Shown: positions 9,051 to 18,836, numbered from the stretch's first letter. The stretch is 64,000 bases of DNA from Paracoccaceae bacterium (GCA_022823605.1 JAJEHS010000004.1:1-64000); one strand, 5' to 3'. The notes: a model not told the origin generated them from the letters alone. Program-made: numbers and translations.

Positions 9051-10235
9051 TTAGCTTTTCACAAACAATTTTCTTGGGAAATCAATCAGGGCTTCTGCAG
9101 GTCCATTTTCTTTTATCAATATGGTTTCGGTTGTCTCCAACCCCCAGTCATCCATCCATAGCCCTGGCATAAAGTGAAATGTCATGCCAGGCTCCAAAAC
9201 AGTTTCATCTTCCTCGCGGAAAGAAATAGTACGTTCACCCCAATCGGGGGGATATGACAACCCAATGGGATAGCCTACGCGCCCTTCTCGATCAATTCCT
9301 GCCATTTTAAGTTCAGCTTTCAATGCTCGGGCAACGTCTCCGGCGACATTTCCAGCCTTTGCCGCTTTGAGGCCAGCTTCCAAACCATCAATCAGAGCTT
9401 TGCTAGCGTCCTGCATATCTTGGGGCGGGTTTCCTAAAAAGAGTGTACGGCAAAATGGTGCATGATAACGTCTATAGCAACCCGAAATTTCAAAAAAGGT
9501 TGCTTCACCCCTTCTGAGTTCTCTACCGTCCCAGGTGAGATGTGGGGCGCTGGCATCCCTGCTGGACGGCAAAAGCGGTACGATTGCCGGATAGTCCCCC
9601 CAAGCCCCATTAACACCAACCATGGCATCACGGTAGATTTCACCAACCAGTTCATTCTTTCTGAGGCCAGGTTTAGCCCGTTCTATGATACCAGTCATGA
9701 TTTTCTGCGAAATGCATGCAGCCTTGCGCATGAAGGCAATCTCTTCATCGGATTTGACTGCCCGACACCAATTCACCAAAGAAGTGGCATCTACCAGTTT
9801 AGCCTTCGGCAATTCTTTTTGTAAGGTCAGAAAGGCATTTACTGTAAAATAGTAGTTTTCCATTTCCAGACCGATGGATTTACTTTCATAACCCCACTCA
9901 CGGATTTTGTCCGCTAAATCCTCCATAGGGTGGCAGGTGGTCGATTGCACAAAATGGTCCGGGTAATAGGTGACATCATCATCCGCCATCCAAACCGTTC
10001 TCAAAGCGCCATTTTTATCCTGTTCCCTACCCCACCAAGCGGGATTTCGATCATGAAAGACGATTGCACCTTGATGGGTATAAAATGACCAACCATCATA
10101 GCCGGTAATCCAAGCGATATTAGAGGGATCTTCAACAAAAAGAAGTTCAATATTTTTGTCCATCATAGCAGTGCGGAGAACCTTCAATCTTCGCCAATAC
10201 TCTTCTGAACTAAAGGGTGCATTTTGGCTTGCCAT
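9051..10235 (-). CDS. doeA: M24-family peptidase, probable ectoine hydrolase DoeA
   Basis: Pita-bread-fold hydrolase of the M24 (creatinase/aminopeptidase P) family, 394 residues. The N-terminal segment WITGYDGWSFYTHQG, YPDHFVQS, and the core stretches GDYPAIVPLLPSS and ASAPHLTWDGRELRRGEATFFEISGCYRRYHAPFCRT... (in separate blocks) match ectoine hydrolase, which opens the ring of ectoine to N-acetyl-diaminobutyrate. As in that subfamily, the metal-ligand set is not that of a canonical aminopeptidase P. AGGAAAAAA precedes the ATG. No other ectoine catabolism gene (doeB, doeC, doeD) or transporter is adjacent, so use of ectoine or a related compound is inferred from similarity alone. A general Xaa-Pro-type peptidase is the alternative. 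Confidence 0.72.
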   Translation of the reverse strand: MASQNAPFSSEEYWRRLKVLRTAMMDKNIELLFVEDPSNIAWITGYDGWSFYTHQGAIVFHDRNPAWWGREQDKNGALRTVWMADDDVTYYPDHFVQSTTCHPMEDLADKIREWGYESKSIGLEMENYYFTVNAFLTLQKELPKAKLVDATSLVNWCRAVKSDEEIAFMRKAACISQKIMTGIIERAKPGLRKNELVGEIYRDAMVGVNGAWGDYPAIVPLLPSSRDASAPHLTWDGRELRRGEATFFEISGCYRRYHAPFCRTLFLGNPPQDMQDASKALIDGLEAGLKAAKAGNVAGDVARALKAELKMAGIDREGRVGYPIGLSYPPDWGERTISFREEDETVLEPGMTFHFMPGLWMDDWGLETTETILIKENGPAEALIDFPRKLFVKS

Positions 10236-10358
10236 TTTTTTCCTACCCTAAATTAATTGTTTGCAAATACGAAAACCCCAATTTTGAGGGACTTTTGCAG
10301 TTTTTACCAGTGGAGAACACTTCATCCAAGTGATAGTGTTGATAACGAAAAATGAATG

Positions 10359-11135
10359 TTACCCGATGTTTAGTGGTTTTCCTGAGGGGTCAAAATCTTT
10401 ACCACATTCATATTTTTGGACATAACTCGGATATCCACTTTGATTTGAAATTATCCTGGTCTTTTCAAAATAATGGTCATCACACTCATGAGTATGACCG
10501 TAAATCCATAAATCGGGTTGGTATTGCTTGATAATTTCTATCATATCAGTGGAATTAAAAGCGGGTGAGAGTGGACTGCCTATATATTTCGTCATTGGCT
10601 TGATGACAGGTGCATGGTGTGTAACAACTATGCGCTTTCCTGAAAGAGACTGCTGGAACCATTGAAGTAGTTTTTCAACAAATTGGCTATGAAGTTTTGT
10701 GGTGTATTGCGGGGTTAGTGATACTCCATCTTCCATTTTGATAAGTCTGAAGTCATTCATTTGAGTTTGTGCTTGAAACATGGCCTGTTCTGAGCCTCCA
10801 AGAAAATCCGTCCACATCGTACCGCCAAAAAAGTGAACCCCATCAATGGTAATTGAACGATCCTGCAAGAAATGGACGTTTGGATGGTTATTTGATAGCC
10901 AATCCTGAAATCTTGCAGCCTCCGTATGCATATTTGTATTGGTGTAGTATTCATGGTTGCCTGCAACAAAAATGACTGGCCGCTTCCATCTCTCAAGAAA
11001 AAGGTCTAATGGTTTATAATTACGGAAGTTGATGAGATCTCCTGCTAGAATCATTAGATCAGCAAAGCTGTCCTCTGGAGGCTTGATAATGCTGCCGAAT
11101 TCCATGTGCAAATCACTGTAGGTAATAATTTTCAC
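10359..11135 (-). CDS. calcineurin-like metallophosphoesterase
   Basis: A 258-residue protein with all metal-ligand blocks of the family: SDLHMEFG (residues 8-15), LAGDL near 30, GNHEYY near 59, a THHAP block near 170 and GHTHECDD near 216. Two metal ions in such an active site cleave phosphoester bonds; the substrate cannot be predicted. No signal peptide, so cytoplasmic. It stands alone, next to the truncated DUF4143 gene on the same strand with 15 bases between. A stand-alone phosphoesterase in an accessory region could act on nucleotides or nucleic acid, but nothing here decides that. Confidence 0.85.
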   Translation of the reverse strand: MKIITYSDLHMEFGSIIKPPEDSFADLMILAGDLINFRNYKPLDLFLERWKRPVIFVAGNHEYYTNTNMHTEAARFQDWLSNNHPNVHFLQDRSITIDGVHFFGGTMWTDFLGGSEQAMFQAQTQMNDFRLIKMEDGVSLTPQYTTKLHSQFVEKLLQWFQQSLSGKRIVVTHHAPVIKPMTKYIGSPLSPAFNSTDMIEIIKQYQPDLWIYGHTHECDDHYFEKTRIISNQSGYPSYVQKYECGKDFDPSGKPLNIG

Positions 11136-11150
11136 AGTAAAAAGCCTGAT

Positions 11151-11549
11151 CTATCCAGCTTGCTTTCTAAACTCATCAATAAAATGTGCAAGAGACAAGA
11201 TAGTTGTTTCATTGTTGGTTGGAAATATCTCTTCACCCGTGTACACAACAAATTTCTTTTTCATCCCCAAATCCTCACATGCCATGTGAAATCCCTTAGC
11301 GAGGTTTGGGGTACGACTTGCCTTGATTTCAACAGCCCAATACTCAAATAGTCCGAACTCAAGAACCAGATCAATTTCGGCTCCGACTGACGTACGATAG
11401 AAAAAGGGCTGGACGTGCCAGGGCAAAGCGTTAATAATCGTTTCTATAACAAACCCTTCCCAGCTTTTACCCAGAATAGGGTGTCCCAGCAAAGTTGAAT
11501 AAAAATTCAAATTTAACTTTTTCCTTTCTAAAATAAACATATGGACCAA
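11151..11549 (-). pseudogene. 5'-truncated DUF4143-domain (AAA ATPase family) gene
   Basis: The 132 residues correspond only to the C-terminal DUF4143 domain of a family of about 400 residues. They show LLGHPILGKSWEGFVIE, then YRTSVGAEIDLVLEFG and WAVEIKAS, a nuclease-like fold signature (D-x-V ... E-I-K) seen at the end of these proteins. The N-terminal ATPase domain is missing, and sequence upstream of the first codon (a TTG right behind a stop) shows no trace of it. The remaining domain might still be made, but no ribosome binding site is evident. A relic is the simplest reading. Confidence 0.7.
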
Positions 11550-11690
11550 CTAGAACCAGTAATGTTGAAAGAAGTTGGAAAAAAGCCATTGCTTTGATTG
11601 ACAGAAAAGTTGCAAATAACTTTATGAAAAGCATGGACTCTCAAAGAATTGAATTTATTAAGATATCATTAATTAACGACGCGAGGTAGT

Positions 11691-12959
11691 ATGCCAAGTC
11701 AACTGCCAGAAGAGGATAAGAAAAACTCGAGTATGGAAATTTGTAAAGGAGTCGAGAATACCGACCGGAGAAGTTTTCTTAGGCAAACCAGTCTAGCAAT
11801 ACTATTTGCGATGGTAGGTACATCAATACCATTCTACCGCAATCTGCCAGATGGTTTTATACCTGCCGCTGTTGCACAAGAAAACATATTGATGGGTAAG
11901 GATGGATTAACATTACTTGAAAATCAACCGCTGAATGCTGAGACACCACCTGAGCTATTGGATGATGCGATTACACCAACAAGTCGGCACTTCATCCGCA
12001 ACAATGGTATTCCTCCCTTGGAAGTTGATCCAGAAACCTGGATGCTCACTATTGATGGTTTTGCTGATAAACCGCTGGCGTTAACCATCAATGACATGCG
12101 TGAGCAGTTCGAGGTTGTTACAATGGCACTTATACTGGAATGTTGTGGTAATGGACGCGCTTTTTTTGATCCACCTGTGAAAGGTAATCAGTGGACTTAT
12201 GGTGCTGTTGCCTGTTCGGAATGGACAGGTGTACGGCTTAAGGATCTATTGGAAAAGGCTGGTGTTCAGTCTAATGTTGTTTACACCGCGCATTATGGGG
12301 CGGATACTCACCTGTCCGGAAACCCTGATATTTTACCGATCTCACGGGGATTGCCTATTTCCAAGGCAATGACCGACAATATCCTAATTGCCTTTGAAAT
12401 GAATGGTACCTCGCTTCACCCTATGAACGGAGCTCCCCTGCGACTTGTGGTACCGGGTTGGCCAGCATCGACATCCCAAAAATGGCTAACTCGGATTGAA
12501 CTTCGCGATCAGGTACATGACGGTGCCCTGATGACTGGGATGTCCTATCGTGTACCTGCTTATCCAATATCACCCGGTCAGGAAGTTCCAATTGAAGATT
12601 TCGTCATCATCGAACGAATGCCGGTTAAGTCACTGGTAACTTTCCCAGCGAACGGGGCCACGACGGGCATGGAAACGCAGGTACGCGGCCATGCTTGGTC
12701 AGGTGATCGCGCCGTCAGAAGAGTTGATATCTCAATCGATTTCGGATCGACATGGATAGAAACTGAACTGGACACACCTATCAATTCCGGCGCTTGGCAA
12801 AACTGGCACACAAACATAAAATTCCCACTAGAAGGATATTATGAGGTCTGGGCACGTGCAACTGACAGCGAAGGTGTCATGCAGCCCTTCGCCATAGACT
12901 GGAATCCAAAAGGCTATATCAACAACACGATGCATCGTGTTGGAATCCTTGTGAACTAA
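11691..12959 (+). CDS. soxC: SoxC-like sulfite dehydrogenase, molybdenum-containing
   Basis: Periplasmic molybdopterin enzyme of the sulfite oxidase family, 422 residues. A Tat signal is visible: DRRSFLRQ at residues 25-32, hydrophobic stretch, probable cleavage after AVA near residue 62. The molybdenum ligand should be Cys151 in LECCGNGRAFF. HPMNGAPLRLVVPGWP and the C-terminal dimerisation domain (RGHAWSGDRAVRRVDISID) follow. Blocks such as LNAETPPELLDD and RNNGIPP are closest to SoxC. The usual cytochrome partner gene (soxD or sorB) is not adjacent, so electrons must go to a carrier encoded elsewhere. It would convert sulfite to sulfate or act on protein-bound sulfur; moaC and moeA for cofactor synthesis lie 9 kb away. 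Confidence 0.85.
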   Translation: MPSQLPEEDKKNSSMEICKGVENTDRRSFLRQTSLAILFAMVGTSIPFYRNLPDGFIPAAVAQENILMGKDGLTLLENQPLNAETPPELLDDAITPTSRHFIRNNGIPPLEVDPETWMLTIDGFADKPLALTINDMREQFEVVTMALILECCGNGRAFFDPPVKGNQWTYGAVACSEWTGVRLKDLLEKAGVQSNVVYTAHYGADTHLSGNPDILPISRGLPISKAMTDNILIAFEMNGTSLHPMNGAPLRLVVPGWPASTSQKWLTRIELRDQVHDGALMTGMSYRVPAYPISPGQEVPIEDFVIIERMPVKSLVTFPANGATTGMETQVRGHAWSGDRAVRRVDISIDFGSTWIETELDTPINSGAWQNWHTNIKFPLEGYYEVWARATDSEGVMQPFAIDWNPKGYINNTMHRVGILVN

Positions 12960-13032
12960 TAAATTTTTAGTGTCATAACTACAGGTTAGACATCATACTC
13001 AATTGAAGCGTATTATTTTATGCTACTGATTG

Positions 13033-13482
13033 TCAGTTGCGAGCATATTTAATGAAGGGAGTCTTTACACCTATTTTATCATACAATTTCCTAGCTTCAG
13101 TATTGAAATCCTGGGTGGTCCAATAGACCCCCTGATATCCCAATTCATCGGTACGTTCATAGACTCTCTTGATTAATCTGCCACCAATGCCTTGTTTGCG
13201 AACAGTATTGTCAACAAACAAATCCTGGAGGTAGCAAATCTTTTGTTTTTGCCAAAGATGAATGTGATATAGACAATTTACCATCCCTACCCCTTGATCA
13301 TCGGATAGTGCAAGAAAACCCTCACATTCAGTAAAATCGGGATCAATCAATCGCTCGAAACTCAGGTTGAAAATTTCCTCGCTCCTAGTAGTTTCATAGA
13401 ATGCAAGATACAAACCCCAAAGACGCATCCAACTGTCCCTGTGGTCAGCATTCAGTTTTTCAATCCTTATTTCACCTGACAT
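13033..13482 (-). CDS. GNAT-family N-acetyltransferase
   Basis: Acetyl-CoA-dependent acetyltransferase fold, about 149 residues. The acetyl-CoA-binding motif A is LQDLFVDNTVRKQGIGGRLI with the R-x-x-G-x-G loop RKQGIG; GYQGVYWTTQDFNTEARKLYDKIG is the usual C-terminal part in which a tyrosine often acts as acid. I chose the ATG at 13482 because AAAGGA lies just ahead of it and this leaves 10 bases after the cupin stop; a start at 13521 would overlap the cupin gene. Probably cotranscribed with the cupin gene. Substrate unknown. Confidence 0.85.
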   Translation of the reverse strand: MSGEIRIEKLNADHRDSWMRLWGLYLAFYETTRSEEIFNLSFERLIDPDFTECEGFLALSDDQGVGMVNCLYHIHLWQKQKICYLQDLFVDNTVRKQGIGGRLIKRVYERTDELGYQGVYWTTQDFNTEARKLYDKIGVKTPFIKYARN

Positions 13483-13492
13483 TTTGATCCTT

Positions 13493-13852
13493 TCATTTTG
13501 CTTCACCTCCCTGAGGTCCATAGAAGATCACCCAAGCCTCCATTTCATCACCAAAATTGATGAATCTATGTGAAATTCCTGCCGGTACGAACAAGAAATC
13601 ACCCGGTTTGAAATCAACTGTTTCTTCCCCCATCACGAACTGCCCATTACCTCTGGTTACAATATAACATTCATCTTGCTCGTGTGGTTTCTGCAGGTCC
13701 TTTCCCCGAGGGACATACAATTCGACCTTAAGCGAGCCTCGTTCCAGACCAATATGAAACCTTATCTTGGCCTCTTCGGGAATATGGGCAATCATTTCTT
13801 CCCGCGTAAGTTTAACCCCTTTGTTACTCATTATTTCTTTGGAATCCACCAC
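13493..13852 (-). CDS. cupin-domain protein
   Basis: Small single-cupin protein of 119 residues. Cupin motif 1 is visible as HEQDECYIVTRGNGQF (metal ligands H, E) and motif 2 as PGDFLFVPAGISHRF (final H). It is probably a metal-binding sensor or isomerase-type cupin; no specific reaction can be named. The start is a GTG at 13852 with GAGGAAG seven bases ahead; an ATG seven codons later has a poorer upstream site. Divergent from the aminotransferase gene at 14029, with 176 bases between for both promoters. Confidence 0.85.
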   Translation of the reverse strand: MVDSKEIMSNKGVKLTREEMIAHIPEEAKIRFHIGLERGSLKVELYVPRGKDLQKPHEQDECYIVTRGNGQFVMGEETVDFKPGDFLFVPAGISHRFINFGDEMEAWVIFYGPQGGEAK

Positions 13853-14028
13853 TTAACTTCCTCATTCTCTGAGTTAATTTGATAACACATATTGATTTTA
13901 ATTTACCAAAAAATCTCTAATTGAAACTTTATTCATAAATAATACCGAAATTTTTTGGCAAACAATCTGAATGTTATTCTCCAAAATACACAAAAGTAAG
14001 TCTCTATCGGTATTGCCTTTTAACAATC

Positions 14029-15249
14029 ATGAAACGAAATTCGATGGTTCACTATAATTCAAATCTGGTCAATACAATCAGCCCGCCCGTGATGGATGCC
14101 AGGAGATGGCTTCAGGAAACACCCATTGAGACCAATCAAGTACTGCTTAACTTATCACAGGCTGCACCAGTAGATCCTCCTCCAGATGATTTGTTGAATC
14201 ATATGGCAGAATCAATCAAAATGAATCCTGCCTCAAACATTTATGGTCCTGTTCTAGGCAATCCGGAGCTTAGGGAAGAAATTGCGGCTAGATGGTCAAT
14301 ATTGTATCAGGGGGAAATAAACCCTTCTCATGTGGCAATTACTTCAGGATGCAATCAGGCTTTTGCAGCCACTGTAGCAACCCTTGCTGAGCCGGGAGAT
14401 TCGGTTATGATTGCTGCCCCGTGGTATTTCAACCATAAAATGTGGTTGGACATGATGGGGATAAACACAACGGTACTAACCCTTGAAAAAGATCTTAAAC
14501 CGGATGTTGAGAGAGCCAGGAAATTAATTACCAAGGGCCTGAAGGCAATTTTGCTTATCACTCCCAATAATCCCTGTGGAACCGAATACTCCAGGGATAC
14601 CATCTGGGAATTTTATCAACTGGCAAAAGAAAACAACCTGACGCTGATAGTGGATGAAACCTACAGGGATTTTCTCTCCAGCGATAACGAGTTGCACGAA
14701 ATCTTTCAGGATCCTGACTGGGACAAGCATTTTGTCCACCTCTATTCATTTTCCAAGGCCTTTCGCCTGACCGGTCATCGAGTAGGTGCAGTCATTGCCT
14801 CGGAAAGTTTTCTACCACAAATAGAGAAGTATCTGGATACCGTTTCAATATGCCCAAATCAGTTGGGTCAATTGGGTGCCTTGTTTGGTCTAAGAAATCT
14901 CATGAGTTGGCTGGTTGAGGAAAAGGAAATAATTTTGCAACGCAAGGAAGCAATCAAAAAGGGATTTGAGTTTCTGCCAGAATGGAATTTACTCGGGTGT
15001 GGTGCCTATTTTGCCTATGTAACCCACCCCTTTGATATGCGTTCTGACCAATTGGTCAAGCTTTTCCTACGGAAAACGAATATGCTGATGTTGCCCGACA
15101 CCATGTTTGAACAACCAAATCCGGCTGATGAGATAAGAAAATTTGGTCAGCAAATTAGAATTGCCTTTGCCAATATTGATCAGAACCAGATAGAGGACTT
15201 CTTTGAGAGAATGACCAAATTTACAATGGATCACCAAGAATACATATAG
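14029..15249 (+). CDS. PLP-dependent aminotransferase, class I/II
   Basis: Fold-type I aminotransferase, 406 residues. Visible elements: GPVLGNPELREEIA (substrate-side loop), SGCNQAFAATVATLAEPGDSV, TPNNPCGTEY, the DETYRDF block whose Asp contacts the PLP nitrogen, and SFSKAFRLTGHRVG with the Schiff-base lysine. The family includes aspartate, aromatic and kynurenine aminotransferases; the substrate cannot be told from sequence. No cofactor or pathway gene adjoins it; ppiD follows on the same strand after about 105 bases. Confidence 0.9.
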   Translation: MKRNSMVHYNSNLVNTISPPVMDARRWLQETPIETNQVLLNLSQAAPVDPPPDDLLNHMAESIKMNPASNIYGPVLGNPELREEIAARWSILYQGEINPSHVAITSGCNQAFAATVATLAEPGDSVMIAAPWYFNHKMWLDMMGINTTVLTLEKDLKPDVERARKLITKGLKAILLITPNNPCGTEYSRDTIWEFYQLAKENNLTLIVDETYRDFLSSDNELHEIFQDPDWDKHFVHLYSFSKAFRLTGHRVGAVIASESFLPQIEKYLDTVSICPNQLGQLGALFGLRNLMSWLVEEKEIILQRKEAIKKGFEFLPEWNLLGCGAYFAYVTHPFDMRSDQLVKLFLRKTNMLMLPDTMFEQPNPADEIRKFGQQIRIAFANIDQNQIEDFFERMTKFTMDHQEYI

Positions 15250-15353
15250 GTTTCAATCATGATTACCTTAGTTTTAAAGCAAGGCAAAGCCCTTGAATTA
15301 TCACGGTTAAATATTTAGGTAAAATCACTCATTTCATAACTAGAGAATAATAG

Positions 15354-17216
15354 ATGGCAAAGTTTTCCCACAAAAAAGCCATGAACGTCCCAGTTTGGAT
15401 TCTCCTAGGGTTGTTGATCCTGGGATTGATGGGGTTCGGTATTGGTAATTACTCAGGTGTTACAGACAAAATAGGTTCTGTTGGTGATGAAGAGATTACC
15501 GTTGATGAATATTACCAGGCCTTGCAGGAGGTAACCCGGAATCTTTCTTCAAGGGTAAATGTCCAATTAACTTATCCCGAGGCAATTTCATTTGGAGCCG
15601 ACCGGGAAGCCATAGGAATTGTATCCCGAACCGCAGCGCTTGACAACGAAGCTTATAACATTGGTATTTCCGTAGGTGACAATGTCGTTCTGGAACAGAT
15701 CAGGAATGAACCCGGTTTCCGTGGTTTGGATGGTAATTTTGATACAAATGCCTACAACTTTACTCTTGAAAATCTTGGTATGACCGGTTCCGAATTTGAT
15801 GAAGTAGTTAGGAAGGAAATTTCCAGGAGCCTATTGAGTGGTTCGCTGTTGTCGGACCTTGTACCTTCTGAAGTTTTTTGGAACAAGTACATTGATTATA
15901 ATTTCCACAGGAGAACCTTTCGCTGGATAGAAATTACGGATGACATGGTCAGGAATCCTGACCCACAGGCTTCGGATAGTGATTTGAGGGCCTTGTACGA
16001 TGAAAATCCCGAAGATTACACCCTGCCCTCCTCAAAGGAAATAACCTATGTTTGGTTGACACCGGACATGATATCCTCTTCATTTTCTGTATCGGATGAA
16101 GAACTGCAAACATTGTATAATGCACGTATTGATGAATATAAACGACCGGAAAGTCGAATTGTCGACAGGTTGGTTTTTCCAACAACCGAGGAAGCCAACT
16201 TGGCTCTTGATCAAATCAATTCCGGGATCACCGATTTTGATCAGGTTGTGATTGATAGTGGCATCAGAATTGAGGATATTGATTTGGGTGAAGTTTTCCG
16301 CAGCGATCTTTCACCCGAGGTGGGTAATCTACTTTTCTCGACTGATGAATTGAGTGTTCTTGGACCTGTTCAATCATCGATTGGTCCTGCCCTGTTTAGA
16401 ATAAATGGCATAATTTCGGCAAGGGAAACCCCCTTTGAGGATGCCCGTGAGGAATTAATGGTTGAAAGAAACCAGGAACTGGCAATTGCCAGTATCCAGA
16501 GCAATTTTGAATCTTATCAGGATTCATTGGCTGCAGGAGCGACTTTGGAAGAACTTGCTCAGGAAACAGACCTTGTTTTGGCAACCATTCAATACAATGC
16601 CCTTTCGGATGATCCCATAGCCGAATTCGCCACCTTCCGCAATACAGCTGCACAAATAGATGAAAACAGTTTTCCGGAGTTGATGGAACTGGAGAATGGC
16701 GGGGTCATGGCCATGCGACTGGATCAAACCATACCACCTGCATTGCAACCATTTGAAAGTGTCAGGGATGAAGTGCAGGGCAATTGGGTCGCAAGTGAAT
16801 TGGGCAAGCAAAAGTTTCAGTTGGCAGAAGAGCATTTGGCAGCCTTGGAGGGAGGAGCTCCCTTTGGAGCCATTGGTCTTGGAGAACCCAGACTTGAATC
16901 AGGAGTTCTGAGGATAGACAGCATAAAGGATGCACCTCAGAACCTGCTGCAGGAGGTTTTTGAGATTGATGTTGTTGCGAAGGGTGCAGTGGTTAGTGGT
17001 GAGAATAACAGAATTGCCCTGGTTCTACTGGATGAGATTCTTCCTCCAGAGGAAGATTCAGAGGAATTTGCCGGGTATCTTTCATTTCTAGAGTCCCAGA
17101 TTACGGGGGGTCTTTCCCGAGATATAATCAACTCATATACAGTGGATTTGATCAATAATGCAGAGTTTGAAATCAATCAGGAAATACTGAACTCTGTTCA
17201 TTCCCAGCTTCAGTGA
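15354..17216 (+). CDS. ppiD: SurA/PpiD-like periplasmic peptidylprolyl isomerase
   Basis: Membrane-anchored folding factor for proteins emerging from the Sec channel, 620 residues. One N-terminal membrane segment (about residues 12-32, PVWILLGLLILGLMGFGIGN), then the SurA-N-like chaperone region (IGSVGDEEITVDEYYQALQ onwards) and a parvulin-like domain around residues 240-360, which is poorly conserved and may be inactive, as in many PpiD proteins. The remaining C-terminal region is periplasmic. The stop is 10 bases before trpE, so it may share a transcript with the trp genes, an order common in alphaproteobacteria. Confidence 0.85.
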   Translation: MAKFSHKKAMNVPVWILLGLLILGLMGFGIGNYSGVTDKIGSVGDEEITVDEYYQALQEVTRNLSSRVNVQLTYPEAISFGADREAIGIVSRTAALDNEAYNIGISVGDNVVLEQIRNEPGFRGLDGNFDTNAYNFTLENLGMTGSEFDEVVRKEISRSLLSGSLLSDLVPSEVFWNKYIDYNFHRRTFRWIEITDDMVRNPDPQASDSDLRALYDENPEDYTLPSSKEITYVWLTPDMISSSFSVSDEELQTLYNARIDEYKRPESRIVDRLVFPTTEEANLALDQINSGITDFDQVVIDSGIRIEDIDLGEVFRSDLSPEVGNLLFSTDELSVLGPVQSSIGPALFRINGIISARETPFEDAREELMVERNQELAIASIQSNFESYQDSLAAGATLEELAQETDLVLATIQYNALSDDPIAEFATFRNTAAQIDENSFPELMELENGGVMAMRLDQTIPPALQPFESVRDEVQGNWVASELGKQKFQLAEEHLAALEGGAPFGAIGLGEPRLESGVLRIDSIKDAPQNLLQEVFEIDVVAKGAVVSGENNRIALVLLDEILPPEEDSEEFAGYLSFLESQITGGLSRDIINSYTVDLINNAEFEINQEILNSVHSQLQ

Positions 17217-17226
17217 AAGAATTTTC

Positions 17227-18738
17227 ATGATAACCCCTTCTTTTGATCAATTTCGTAAAGAATATCAGGAAGGTAAAAACCAGGTCCTGTTTGCCAAAAT
17301 TCCAGCAGATCTGGAAACACCAGTTTCACTTTTCCTGAAATTGGCCAACAACAGGAAAAATTGCTTTCTACTGGAATCAGTTACCGGTGGAGAAGACAGA
17401 GGCCGTTATTCCATCCTTGGTATGGACCCGGATTTGATCTGGCAATGTGATGGTAATTCATCGTTTGTTACTTGGATGAGTGGTTTTGACCAAATACCTT
17501 CACATGCTCCTGAAACAGAGGATCCATTTCTTTCCCTCAGATCCCTGATCAAGGCAAGTTCAATTGATTTACCTTTCCATCTTCCTGCGAGCTCCTCTGG
17601 TCTGTTTGGATACCTTTCCTATGATATGATCAGGTTAGTTGAAAATCTGCCCCAGAATAATCCTGATACAATAGGAACTCCTGATGCCATTTTGCTCAGA
17701 CCATCGCTAATTGCAGTACTTGATGGTGTACTCGATGAACTGAATTTGGTCTGCCCGGTCTGGTATAATGAAAACATTGAGGCTGAAACTGCATATCAAG
17801 CCGGTATTGAGCGGTTGGAAAAAACCCTGGATACACTTCAGAATATCACCTTTAATTATTCATCAGGGCCTACCAAAGCAGGTACTTCTGCAAAACTGGT
17901 AAACGAAATTCCCAAAGAGGAGTTTCTGGCAATGATCAGAAAAGCCAAGGATTATATCCGGGAAGGCGATATTTTTCAGGTTGTACCAAGTCAAAGATGG
18001 ATCAAGAGTTTTCCCCATCCACCCATTTCGCTTTATCGTGCATTGAGGAGGACCAACCCTTCCCCTTACATGTTCTATTTTAATTTTGGTGAATTTCAGG
18101 TCATTGGAGCCAGTCCTGAGTTACTTGTGAAAGTAGAAGGGAAGGAGATTACCATACGGCCACTTGCCGGAACAAGACCGAGAGGACAGACACCAGAGGA
18201 AGACAGGGAATTGGCAGAAGATCTCCTCGCCGATGAGAAGGAAATCGCCGAACATTTGATGCTCTTGGATTTGGGCAGAAATGATGTTGGCCGTGTCTCG
18301 AAGATTGGAACAGTAAATCCAACCGAGCAGTTCCAAATCGAAAAGTATTCCCATGTCATGCATATCGTGTCCAATGTAGTGGGTGAATTGTCAGAGGGTG
18401 AGGATGCGCTCTCCGCATTGATGGCTGGATTACCGGCAGGTACCGTTTCAGGGGCTCCCAAGGTTCGAGCCATGGAAATCATTGACGAACTCGAAATCTC
18501 CAAGCGGGGTGTTTATGCCGGTGGTGTTGGCTATTTCTCGTCCAGTGGCGACATGGATATGTGCATTGCTCTCAGAACAGCGGTCATCAAGAATAACAAG
18601 CTATATATACAGGCTGGTGGTGGAGTGGTTTACGACAGTGATCCTGAAACAGAATGGCAGGAAACCATTTCCAAATCAATGGCCTTGCAGAAAGCAGCCG
18701 AGGCAGCACCACAATTTATTCCGGAAATAAACAAATAG
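17227..18738 (+). CDS. trpE: anthranilate synthase component I
   Basis: Converts chorismate plus ammonia to anthranilate, the first step of tryptophan synthesis. The 503 residues include the N-terminal regulatory region (FLLESVTGGEDRGRYSILG, where tryptophan binds) and the chorismate site: IREGDIFQVVPSQR, ASPELLVKV, AGTRPRG, LDLGRNDVGRVS and PAGTVSGAPK. It is followed after 98 bases by trpG. No leader peptide rich in Trp codons was seen ahead of it; ppiD ends only 10 bases upstream, so any trp-specific control would lie within or before ppiD. Confidence 0.97.
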   Translation: MITPSFDQFRKEYQEGKNQVLFAKIPADLETPVSLFLKLANNRKNCFLLESVTGGEDRGRYSILGMDPDLIWQCDGNSSFVTWMSGFDQIPSHAPETEDPFLSLRSLIKASSIDLPFHLPASSSGLFGYLSYDMIRLVENLPQNNPDTIGTPDAILLRPSLIAVLDGVLDELNLVCPVWYNENIEAETAYQAGIERLEKTLDTLQNITFNYSSGPTKAGTSAKLVNEIPKEEFLAMIRKAKDYIREGDIFQVVPSQRWIKSFPHPPISLYRALRRTNPSPYMFYFNFGEFQVIGASPELLVKVEGKEITIRPLAGTRPRGQTPEEDRELAEDLLADEKEIAEHLMLLDLGRNDVGRVSKIGTVNPTEQFQIEKYSHVMHIVSNVVGELSEGEDALSALMAGLPAGTVSGAPKVRAMEIIDELEISKRGVYAGGVGYFSSSGDMDMCIALRTAVIKNNKLYIQAGGGVVYDSDPETEWQETISKSMALQKAAEAAPQFIPEINK

Positions 18739-18836
18739 AATTTCCCGGTTTTTGAATGTAAACACAATTTATCTGGAAAAAGTCATTCTGAATAGAATCA
18801 AATTCATATTACCTTCATACCCATCAAAATATTTCG

